DNA of 5,775 nucleotides, from assembly GCA_023387655.1 (NCBI GenBank), contig JAEWHR010000071.1, forward strand, positions 1 to 5,775, read 5' to 3'. The number at the start of each line of letters is the position of its first letter. The first letter of the stretch is position 1. Source of the DNA: Bacillota bacterium. GTDB taxonomy: Bacteria; Bacillota; Clostridia; Lachnospirales; Lachnospiraceae. The notes beneath the pieces are model-generated. The model was not told where the DNA came from. It did no database searches and saw only the letters and a program-made list of their open reading frames with translations. Shown one piece after another: positions 1-5,359 of this stretch. The position numbers and the translations under genes are program-made.

Positions 1-48
1 TTCTGTTTCAGAATACAATATCTACCTAAGATGATACTTCTTTCCTAT

Positions 49-78
49 ATTATATCACAGCTAGTGATTTTTTGCCAA
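49..78 (-). promoter_or_regulatory. Leftward sigma-A-type promoter for a gene outside the window
   Basis: Read on the minus strand there is a -35 TTGGCA (73-78), an 18-nt spacer and a perfect -10 TATAAT (49-54) with an extended TGA just before it. The predicted start of transcription is near 42, so the gene lies left of the window. The spacer holds a short imperfect inverted repeat, TCAC-N5-GTGA (55-67), which could be an operator or chance. A second small inverted repeat (AGATTT/AAATCT, 90-108) sits just upstream of the -35. Confidence 0.6.
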
Positions 79-191
79 GAATGTTTGGGAGATTTCATAG
101 AAAAATCTAACAATTATCAAGTCTTATACCTCTCTAACAATCTCTCAAAGGAGGCAAACGGATTAATATACGGAAAGTAGCTATTTTATCT

Positions 192-250
192 AAAAAAAAG
201 ACCAAAAGAAGGAGTAGTTGATTATTAACTAGTACTCACTTAATTTGGTC
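192..250 (-). terminator. Rho-independent terminator of the leftward coaE transcript
   Basis: On the minus strand the outer stem is GACCAAA (250-244) with TTTGGTC (206-200). An inner stem of GAGT and AGTT pairs with AACT and ACTC across a three-base bulge, around an AATAATC loop. Eight consecutive T residues (199-192 on that strand) follow directly. This is the only clear terminator downstream of coaE in that direction, so the 3' untranslated region would be about 190 nt and include the whole tandem repeat. Confidence 0.75.
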
Positions 251-290
251 AGTTTTAAAATATTCTATTTTGTCTATTTTTATAATTCGC

Positions 291-389
291 TTTTTGGTCC
301 CTTGGGGTTCCTTTTGGTTCCTTTTGGCTCCTTTTAATTCCTTTTGATTCCTTTTGATTCTTTTTGATTCTTTTTGATTCTTTTGATTC
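291..389. repeat. 10-bp tandem repeat, about ten copies, abutting the coaE stop
   Basis: Plus-strand consensus is CTTTTGATTC at an exact 10-bp period from 291 to 380, plus a final 9-bp unit (381-389) that ends at the base before the coaE stop codon. The units nearest coaE are almost identical (TTTTTGATTC twice, CTTTTGATTC twice), while distal ones diverge (CTTTTAATTC, CTTTTGGCTC, CTTTTGGTTC, CTTGGGGTTC, TTTTTGGTCC). That gradient suggests expansion by slippage from the coaE side. The runs of four or five T recur once per helical turn, an arrangement known to bend DNA. In the leftward RNA the repeat is purine-rich, with recurrent AAAAGGA. Confidence 0.9.
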
Positions 390-986
390 TTAGTTAAGAA
401 AAGCTTCACACTGCTTCCTTAACATATCAAGCGTAACATCATTACCATTCTCAATAATTACTGTACTATTCTTTAGAAAAAACTCCTCCGATTTTTGTTT
501 TCTCATTATGGAGTCTATCTTATCCTCGGTATATCCTCTAGATTCTTTTAGTCTTTTGATACGATCTACTCTTTTAGCATGTACATACCAGATTTCATCG
601 CAAAAATCTTGATATCCTGCTTCAAATAGCAATGCTGTTTCCACAATAATGGAGGAGTACTTTTTCTCCTTACGTCTAACTTCTTCAATCTGACGTAATA
701 CTTCTTGATGAACATTTGGGTGTGTTAGCGAATTTAGTAACTTCACAAGTTCTTCCTGTTGAAAGATAATCTTAGCAAGTTTTTCACGATTGATTTCGCC
801 ATTTTCATCTAATATCTTAGTACCAAAATGTTTTACAACCTGTTCGTAGGAACATCCCCCTTTTTTCATCTGATCTCTTGCAATATCATCTGTGTAAATA
901 ACATATGCCAAAAATTCCTTTAGAAGTAAATTTGCAACTCTTGATTTTCCACTTCCAATGCCACCGGTAAGTCCTATAACTTTCAT
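390..986 (-). CDS. coaE: Dephospho-CoA kinase
   Basis: This cytoplasmic enzyme transfers phosphate from ATP to the 3'-hydroxyl of dephospho-CoA, the last step of coenzyme A synthesis. The product is about 198 residues, normal for the family. The N-terminus carries the P-loop GGIGSGKS within MKVIGLTGGIGSGKS. The acidic substrate-site segment is YTDDIARD (about residues 31-38), and LTHP and ALLFEAG match conserved CoaE blocks. The lid region is the basic stretch RIKRLKESRGYTEDKI. Two adjacent ATG codons exist (989 and 986). The second is preferred because GAGG lies six bases before it but only three before the first, which would add one Met. The gene follows polA by about 80 bp in the same direction, and a candidate promoter lies in that gap. 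The stop codon directly touches the tandem repeat, and the frame stays open for 44 codons after it. Confidence 0.95.
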   Translation of the reverse strand: MKVIGLTGGIGSGKSRVANLLLKEFLAYVIYTDDIARDQMKKGGCSYEQVVKHFGTKILDENGEINREKLAKIIFQQEELVKLLNSLTHPNVHQEVLRQIEEVRRKEKKYSSIIVETALLFEAGYQDFCDEIWYVHAKRVDRIKRLKESRGYTEDKIDSIMRKQKSEEFFLKNSTVIIENGNDVTLDMLRKQCEAFLN

Positions 987-1016
987 CATTACCCTCTATT
1001 CTAGCGCTTAACGCCT

Positions 1017-1060
1017 TTTAATAATAGGTTAAAAACTAGTTTTTTCAACCTATTATTAAA
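1017..1060. repeat. 14-bp perfect inverted repeat between polA and coaE
   Basis: The left arm TTTAATAATAGGTT (1017-1030) is perfectly complementary to AACCTATTATTAAA (1047-1060). The centre is itself a palindrome, AAAAACTAGTTTTT (1031-1044), so the RNA could form one long hairpin interrupted by a two-base bulge. Neither strand shows a clean T-tract after the stem, so it is not a standard terminator. It could be an RNA-processing or stabilising hairpin at the polA 3' end, or a protein-binding site over the coaE promoter. Confidence 0.85.
1021..1048 (-). promoter_or_regulatory. Candidate coaE promoter inside a palindrome
   Basis: On the minus strand TTGAAA (1043-1048) is followed after 16 bases by TATTAT (1021-1026). 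Transcription would begin near 1014, giving a leader of about 28 nt to the coaE ATG. Both hexamers depart from consensus and the region is AT-rich, so this is moderate evidence only. The elements lie within the large inverted repeat at 1017-1060. Confidence 0.4.
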
Positions 1061-1066
1061 GCTTTA

Positions 1067-4042
1067 TTATTTTGCATCGTACCAGTTACTACCCTTAGTA
1101 ACCGTAGCCTCTAGCGGAATGGATAGACTTGCAGCTTGTTGCATCTCCTCTTTCATAATCTTAGCAACTTCTTCTACTTCAGATTCATGTGTTTCCACCA
1201 ACAACTCATCATGGATTTGAAGTAACAATCTTGATTTTAATTTTCGTTCTTTTAACGCCTGATTCACATGAATCATAGCAAGTTTCATAATATCTGCTGC
1301 AGTGCCTTGGATTGGAGAGTTCATCGCTATCCTCTCTTCCGCAGAACGCTTCATAAAGTTTGAATTATTAAGGTTTGGTACCGGACGGATTCGTCCATAT
1401 AAGGTTTTTACAACCCCAGTTTCCTTCCCTTCCTCAATTAATCCATCCAGATAAGTCTTAACACTTGGATAGGTTATAAAGTATTTATTTATATATTCTT
1501 CTGCTTCTTTTCTAGTAATATCTAGGTCTTGTCCTAGGCTAAAGGAACTAATTCCATATACAATACCAAAATTAACAGCCTTTGCATTACTTCGCTGCGC
1601 ACTTGTTACCTCATCAAATGGAGTGTGAAATACTTGAGAAGCAGTTAAACGGTGAATATCCTGTGCTTGTCGATATGCCTCAATAAGACGTTCGTCATTT
1701 GACATATGTGCCAGCAAACGAAGCTCTATCTGAGAATAGTCTGCATCTAAAAATAAATAACCATCCTCTGGGATAAATACTTTTCTAATTTTTCTTCCTA
1801 GCTCCATACGGATTGGTATATTTTGAAGATTTGGTTCTGTACTGCTTAATCTACCAGTTGCTGCTATCGTTTGATTAAAGGTTCCATGAATTCTTCCGTC
1901 TCCTTGTACATAAGTAGAAAGCCCATCTGCATAAGTAGACTTTAATTTTGTTAATTGACGATATTGTAATATTAATTTAATGACAGGATGCTCATCGCTT
2001 AACTTTTCTAAAACTTCAGCGGAAGTAGAATAACCAGTCTTTGTCTTTTTTCCATATGGTAACCCTAATCGATCAAATAAGATTTCTCCTAACTGCTTTG
2101 GTGAGTTAATATTAAATTCAACACCCACTAACTCAAAGATTTGTTTCTCAAGCTCCTTAATACTAACACCAAGCTGTTCACCATAAACCGCCAGTCCTTC
2201 GGTATCAACACGAATTCCTCTTTGCTCCATATCATATAGTGTATAAACAAGAGGCATTTCAATTCCTTCATATAGCGGAAGTAGTCCTTGCTCTGTTAAA
2301 AGTCTAAGTAGAATAGGATAACCATGATGCGCTATGAAACTCTCATAGCATGCCGCTTTTTTATACTGTTCTTGATCTAATAAAGCCATCGAGGAATAGG
2401 TTTGTCCACCAAATACCTCTTTCTCGCTTAACAGTTCAAGTTCTAAATATTTCGAAGCAATGGTCTGATAATCATAAGTGCTTGCGTCTGGCTCTAATAG
2501 ATATGCAGCGATACTCACATCAAAACAGAGGCTTTCCTCACTTGCCTGCAGATATGGTAAGCATTTTTTAACATCAAAAATTGATAGGGTTACCTTTTTC
2601 TCAAGAAGATTCGTAAGCTTAGACGTTATAAAGTCAGGCGTGATAAAGCCTTCGCAAGGAATGATAAAGGAGGCTTCTGCTCCATAATAAACAGCAACGC
2701 CAACAAGTGATTTATCTTCCATCAATAACTTAATTCCAACTGCATCACTTGATGTATACTCTGGCTTTTTCACCTCGGAGATAGTTATCTTGCTACTTTC
2801 CTGTTTCATATTTTTATTTTCCTTGGTTTTCTTTAACTTCTTCTGATTTTTCTCCCAAACTTTTAGTAGATTTAAAAATAATGCCTCTGCTTCTTGTAAA
2901 TCAGACGTAATCTTTATCTTATCCGCCTCAAAGCGTAATATTTCACTTGATTCTACTTCTCCAACTGTATTATCAATTTTTAATGTCTTAAATTCCAATT
3001 CATTAAAACATTTCTGTGCTTTTTCTGTATTAATTTGAATTTTCAACTGTTCAAGGGTAAGATCTTTTAAATCTATGTCCTTCTTTATGGTAGCTAAGGT
3101 TTTACTAAGCATTGCGGCCTTTTCTCCCACAAGCTCAGTATCACTTGTCTTTAACAACGCATTGATTGGAGTTCTCTTAATTCCAAGGGTTTTCCAGTAC
3201 TCATTGATTTCTTTCTTCCCGGCATCATCTAACTGATTCAGAACCTCATAGAGATGTTCTACCGTCTTATATTCTTTGATTAAAGCAACCGCAGTTGCTT
3301 CTCCTACTCCAGGTACTCCCTTTATGTTATCAGAGCTATCCCCTTGAATTCCTTTCAGTGAGGGAACTGAAGATGGCTGAATACCAAATTCTTTTTCAAC
3401 TAATTCAGGAGTAAATAAAAACGTACGATCCGGAGCATTTACTTCCTTTTTGCTTAAACCATACTTTTCGTATAATTCATCTGTCTTTTTAGCAGTACTA
3501 TGAATTAACCAGAGATTTGTCCGCTCGGTAATTAATTGTAGATAATCATTATCTTTAGTCATTACACGAATTGGAACTTCCTCTTCAAATTTTTGACATA
3601 AGGTACCACTAAAGTCATCCGCCTCATATCGTTCATCCATCAACTGAACAATACCCATTTCTTCTAACACATGTTGGCAAAGTTTAAACTGATCCTTTAG
3701 CGGCTCTAGTGTTTCCCCACGATTTCCTTTATACTCTGGATAAATTTCTCTACGGAATGTATTACGGCTAATATCCCAAGTCACTGCCAAATAGGTAGGT
3801 TTTTGCTCTTTTATTATCTTTAACAATACTCTAAGGAATCCATATACAGCATTTGTATAGACCCCCGTAGTTGTTTGCATAATCTTTGGAAAATATTTCT
3901 CTTTTTCCTCAGTTGTCTTAGCAAACATAATTTCCTTTGGTAGATTACCAAAAAACTGGGTTGATAGAAGGCTGGAACCATCGATGATTAATAAATAATC
4001 ATCCTGCTTTCTATCTATATTATTATTTATATTATTACTCAT
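1067..4042 (-). CDS. polA: DNA polymerase I (5'-nuclease plus polymerase, proofreading lost)
   Basis: The enzyme fills gaps and removes RNA primers during repair and lagging-strand maturation. At 991 residues it is longer than E. coli (928) or Taq (832) Pol I. The 5'-nuclease domain (about 15-330) shows IIDGSS, YEADD (139-143), TKDND (162-166), GDSSDN (234-239) and the helix-hairpin-helix GVPGVG (242-247). The 3'-5' exonuclease-like region (about 430-590) lacks all the usual metal ligands: no DxE, FDVKK replaces the NLKYD block, and no YxxxD remains. The polymerase domain (about 600-991) has motif A DYSQIE (768-773), motif B with R817, K821, F825 and Y829, and motif C QIHDE (942-946). Extra blocks lie near 34-58 and 175-212, and a Lys-rich linker near 394-430. 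The start is supported by AGGAG five bases upstream. It lies 72 bp after the zinc-finger gene, probably co-transcribed, with no good promoter of its own seen. Confidence 0.98.
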   Translation of the reverse strand: MSNNINNNIDRKQDDYLLIIDGSSLLSTQFFGNLPKEIMFAKTTEEKEKYFPKIMQTTTGVYTNAVYGFLRVLLKIIKEQKPTYLAVTWDISRNTFRREIYPEYKGNRGETLEPLKDQFKLCQHVLEEMGIVQLMDERYEADDFSGTLCQKFEEEVPIRVMTKDNDYLQLITERTNLWLIHSTAKKTDELYEKYGLSKKEVNAPDRTFLFTPELVEKEFGIQPSSVPSLKGIQGDSSDNIKGVPGVGEATAVALIKEYKTVEHLYEVLNQLDDAGKKEINEYWKTLGIKRTPINALLKTSDTELVGEKAAMLSKTLATIKKDIDLKDLTLEQLKIQINTEKAQKCFNELEFKTLKIDNTVGEVESSEILRFEADKIKITSDLQEAEALFLNLLKVWEKNQKKLKKTKENKNMKQESSKITISEVKKPEYTSSDAVGIKLLMEDKSLVGVAVYYGAEASFIIPCEGFITPDFITSKLTNLLEKKVTLSIFDVKKCLPYLQASEESLCFDVSIAAYLLEPDASTYDYQTIASKYLELELLSEKEVFGGQTYSSMALLDQEQYKKAACYESFIAHHGYPILLRLLTEQGLLPLYEGIEMPLVYTLYDMEQRGIRVDTEGLAVYGEQLGVSIKELEKQIFELVGVEFNINSPKQLGEILFDRLGLPYGKKTKTGYSTSAEVLEKLSDEHPVIKLILQYRQLTKLKSTYADGLSTYVQGDGRIHGTFNQTIAATGRLSSTEPNLQNIPIRMELGRKIRKVFIPEDGYLFLDADYSQIELRLLAHMSNDERLIEAYRQAQDIHRLTASQVFHTPFDEVTSAQRSNAKAVNFGIVYGISSFSLGQDLDITRKEAEEYINKYFITYPSVKTYLDGLIEEGKETGVVKTLYGRIRPVPNLNNSNFMKRSAEERIAMNSPIQGTAADIMKLAMIHVNQALKERKLKSRLLLQIHDELLVETHESEVEEVAKIMKEEMQQAASLSIPLEATVTKGSNWYDAK

Positions 4043-4055
4043 ATTAACTCCTATC

Positions 4056-4073
4056 TGCGTGTACTCCCACGCA
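4056..4073 (-). promoter_or_regulatory. Hairpin three bases upstream of the polA Shine-Dalgarno
   Basis: A 6-bp perfect inverted repeat, TGCGTG (4056-4061) and CACGCA (4068-4073), encloses a six-base loop. In the leftward mRNA it ends three bases before the polA AGGAG (4048-4052), and its loop reads GGAGTA, itself SD-like. No T-tract follows, so it is not a terminator. It could affect ribosome access to polA; this is inference. Confidence 0.5.
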
Positions 4074-4098
4074 TAAAAATCAAATATTCCCTAATTAG

Positions 4099-4110
4099 GT
4101 GCTTAAGCAC
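4099..4110. repeat. 12-bp perfect palindrome GTGCTTAAGCAC
   Basis: The palindrome lies four bases beyond the stop codon of the zinc-finger gene, in the gap before polA. As RNA it would give only a 4-bp stem with a TTAA loop. It is better read as a possible dimeric protein-binding site or as chance. Confidence 0.5.
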
Positions 4111-4114
4111 TTCC

Positions 4115-4693
4115 TTAGTGAGTATTCTCTATACTTTCTCTTTCTGTTAGTTCACGCTGCTGTACATAAATCGGACGTACTATCTCATATTTTTCACGAA
4201 TATCTCGATAAAATTCAAGTCGACCAGCTTTTACTTTCCTTACATGTTCTCTTGCCAACGCATCATATTCTGTACGAATTCGAAACATCGGGTCATATCT
4301 TCTTGGAATTCCTGAATACCTCAATATATATGGCGGTTTTGCTGGAATTACCGGAATTTCTGATAATTTGCGAATCGATAAACTAGATATCACTGTTACT
4401 CCTACCACAACAAATGCAAACACGATTCTTCGCTTTACTTTATTTAGCTTATTTTTCCGGATATGTTCTTCACAACTACGAATTTTACGATCTAATTCCT
4501 CCGTAAAATTATTCGACATCTCCTTATCTTCATCTAATAATTTTATTGCAGTCAGTAAGGCATAGTATACTTCTAATTCTTCTCTACACTCCGGACATTC
4601 TTTTACATGGGCAAGGAATCCTTCTAATTCAGTCATGCTAAGCTCGTCTTTTATGAAAGGTGTAATTAATCTTTGTGCATTCAGGCAATCCAT
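4115..4693 (-). CDS. Membrane-anchored anti-sigma-factor-like zinc-finger protein
   Basis: The 192-residue product has the layout of a zinc-binding anti-sigma factor. The N-terminal domain (about 1-55) carries H29-x3-C33-x2-C36, with C3 as a likely fourth ligand. A charged stretch (55-89) ends in the basic segment KLNKVKRR. A single membrane helix spans about 90-106. The C-terminal part (about 107-192) is rich in Arg, Tyr and Glu, matches no domain I recognise, and should lie outside the cell by the positive-inside rule. Proteins of this class normally hold an ECF sigma factor at the membrane until a signal releases it. No sigma-factor gene is adjacent: upstream is a divergent tRNA and downstream is polA, so the partner is unknown. 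The start has AGGAG eight bases upstream and a good promoter about 70 bp away. A zinc-finger membrane protein unrelated to sigma control is a real alternative. Confidence 0.8.
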   Translation of the reverse strand: MDCLNAQRLITPFIKDELSMTELEGFLAHVKECPECREELEVYYALLTAIKLLDEDKEMSNNFTEELDRKIRSCEEHIRKNKLNKVKRRIVFAFVVVGVTVISSLSIRKLSEIPVIPAKPPYILRYSGIPRRYDPMFRIRTEYDALAREHVRKVKAGRLEFYRDIREKYEIVRPIYVQQRELTERESIENTH

Positions 4694-4725
4694 GACCCAA
4701 TCTCCTCTCTATATTACTAGCTCTT

Positions 4726-4737
4726 TTAGAATGCCAT
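4726..4737 (-). other. Possible three-codon upstream ORF in the zinc-finger gene leader
   Basis: In the leftward leader a perfect AGGAGG (4741-4746) precedes ATG-GCA-TTC-TAA, encoding Met-Ala-Phe. The spacing of three bases is shorter than optimal. It lies between the predicted transcription start (near 4754) and the AGGAG used by the zinc-finger gene, so ribosome binding here could modulate translation. It may also be a vestigial or chance site. Confidence 0.25.
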
Positions 4738-4760
4738 CTGCCTCCTAAAAATATATTCCT

Positions 4761-4789
4761 ATTCTACACTGATTTAATGTAAAATGCAA
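4761..4789 (-). promoter_or_regulatory. Sigma-A-type promoter for the zinc finger-polA-coaE genes
   Basis: On the minus strand TTGCAT (4784-4789) is followed after exactly 17 bases by TAGAAT (4761-4766). Transcription should begin near 4754, giving a leader of about 60 nt. It is the only convincing promoter upstream of polA, so it probably drives all three genes. The two hexamers and the spacing are identical to those of the divergent tRNA promoter. Confidence 0.65.
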
Positions 4790-4906
4790 ACTTTTACCTT
4801 CAGCGAATATCACGTAAATCTATACATTTTCAAAAAATAACAACATCATCTCTTACAGTTTTTCTCCAGGTTTTTTAATTTTTACAACAATTTATGCAAT
4901 TTATAC
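4790..4906. other. AT-rich spacer between divergent promoters
   Basis: This stretch separates the leftward operon promoter from the rightward tRNA promoter. I see no coding frame or strong inverted repeat. A TTTACA-N15-TATACT pair at 4881-4907 has too short a spacer to be a convincing promoter. Confidence 0.5.
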
Positions 4907-4935
4907 TTGCATTCTTTCCAGCAATGTGATAGAAT
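4907..4935 (+). promoter_or_regulatory. tRNA-Leu promoter
   Basis: TTGCAT (4907-4912), a 17-base spacer and TAGAAT (4930-4935), with an extended -10 TGA (4927-4929). The predicted start is near 4942, leaving a leader of about 60 nt before the mature tRNA. Confidence 0.7.
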
Positions 4936-4944
4936 AATCTTCGC

Positions 4945-4974
4945 TAAGTTGGTAACTTAAAGTGACAATCACTT
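4945..4974 (+). repeat. Two back-to-back 6-3-6 inverted repeats in the tRNA leader
   Basis: TAAGTT-GGT-AACTTA (4945-4959) is followed without a gap by AAGTGA-CAA-TCACTT (4960-4974). Both are perfect six-base inverted repeats around three-base loops. They start just after the predicted transcription start, so they may be RNA hairpins in the precursor tRNA or operator-like sites over the initial transcribed region. There is no T-tract directly after them. Confidence 0.8.
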
Positions 4975-5001
4975 GATGCTTACAACTTAATTGCATAATT
5001 T

Positions 5002-5084
5002 GCATTAGTGGCGGAACGGCAGACGCAACGGACTCAAAATCCGTCGGGGGCAACCTCGTGTGGGTTCAAATCCCACCTGATGCA
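5002..5084 (+). tRNA. tRNA-Leu (anticodon CAA)
   Basis: An 83-nt class II tRNA. The acceptor GCATTAG (5002-5008) pairs with CTGATGC (5077-5083) with one G-T wobble, and A5084 is the discriminator base. A 3-bp D stem (GCG/CGC, 5011-5013 and 5024-5026) is followed by the anticodon stem ACGGA/TCCGT around CTCAAAA. This places anticodon CAA at 5035-5037, which reads UUG. The long variable arm CGGGG-GCAA-CCTCG is typical of leucine tRNAs, and the T arm is GTGGG-TTCAAAT-CCCAC. The 3' CCA is not encoded. The gene stands alone between its own promoter and terminator, transcribed away from the polA operon. Confidence 0.97.
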
Positions 5085-5090
5085 GTATAA

Positions 5091-5141
5091 GAAAGAACTT
5101 TGCAATGCCTAATAGGATAGCGATGTTCTTTTTTCTTTTTC
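5091..5141 (+). terminator. Terminator of the tRNA-Leu transcript
   Basis: AAAGAAC (5092-5098) pairs with GTTCTTT (5125-5131). The interior has further pairs (TTGC with GCGA, one a wobble, and a CCT/AGG top), and the stem runs into the T-rich tract at 5126-5140. It begins seven bases after the tRNA 3' end, as expected for a single-tRNA unit. Confidence 0.75.
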
Positions 5142-5208
5142 TCAACTTCTCCCCAAAAGATTCATAATTCTTAACAATTAAAATACCTTTGATTTTTTTC
5201 ATATTAAC

Positions 5209-5237
5209 TTGACTTCCGTATTTTATTATGTTATATT
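5209..5237 (+). promoter_or_regulatory. Cold-shock gene promoter
   Basis: TTGACT (5209-5214), a 17-base spacer and TATATT (5232-5237) with an extended -10 TGT (5229-5231), preceded by AT-rich DNA. The predicted start is near 5244, giving a leader of about 115 nt. Long leaders are characteristic of cold-shock mRNAs. A second TATAAT at 5333-5338 has no fitting -35 and is the weaker alternative. Confidence 0.7.
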
Positions 5238-5266
5238 AAAACAGTATTTTAAATAAAGTCTTGATT

Positions 5267-5330
5267 TCACATATTTTTGTAAGTCATTATTATATTGATG
5301 ATTTACAAAAGTATGTGATTTTTTATTTTT
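5267..5330 (+). promoter_or_regulatory. Terminator-like hairpin in the cold-shock leader (putative attenuator)
   Basis: A 22-bp stem forms between 5267-5288 and 5297-5318 with no mismatch if three G-U wobbles are allowed, around the loop ATTATATT. It is followed immediately by TTTTTTATTTTT (5319-5330), so it has the full form of an intrinsic terminator. It lies between the best promoter and the ribosome-binding site of the cold-shock gene. If that promoter is used, every full-length mRNA must read through it. The stem is AT-rich and its stability should depend strongly on temperature. Confidence 0.7.
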
Positions 5331-5359
5331 AGTATAATAAAAATTAGGGGGTATCTTTC

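Larger units (their letters stand above)
1..389. other. Gene-free stretch left of coaE
   Basis: No credible coding region was found on either strand. The stretch contains the leftward promoter near 49-78, the coaE terminator at 192-250 and the tandem repeat at 291-389, each listed separately. A perfect Shine-Dalgarno-like AAAGGAGG on the plus strand at 147-154 has no ATG, GTG or TTG at a usable distance. Its short open frame ends near 220, so it may be a decayed gene remnant or chance. Confidence 0.6.

Noticed and set aside
147..154. Perfect plus-strand Shine-Dalgarno AAAGGAGG suggesting a small gene
   Set aside because: There is no usual start codon at a suitable distance, and the only nearby frame would need an ATT start and ends after about 20 codons.
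291..389. CRISPR-like array
   Set aside because: The units are 10 bp and contiguous with no spacers, so this is a simple tandem repeat.
1017..1060. Rho-independent terminator after polA
   Set aside because: The stem is strong but is followed by AGGCG in the leftward direction, with no T-tract, and coaE follows in the same direction.
2350..2687. Two overlapping plus-strand open frames
   Set aside because: They lie wholly antisense to the well-supported polA coding region and encode nothing recognisable.
4099..4565. Two plus-strand open frames
   Set aside because: They are almost entirely antisense to the zinc-finger gene, whose H-x3-C-x2-C motif, membrane helix and ribosome-binding site support the minus-strand reading.
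4881..4907. Alternative tRNA promoter TTTACA-N15-TATACT
   Set aside because: The 15-base spacer is too short, and a better promoter with 17-base spacing lies just downstream.
5005..5202. Minus-strand open frame of 65 codons
   Set aside because: Its C-terminal third is the antisense translation of the tRNA-Leu gene and the rest overlaps the tRNA terminator; no homology or promoter supports it.
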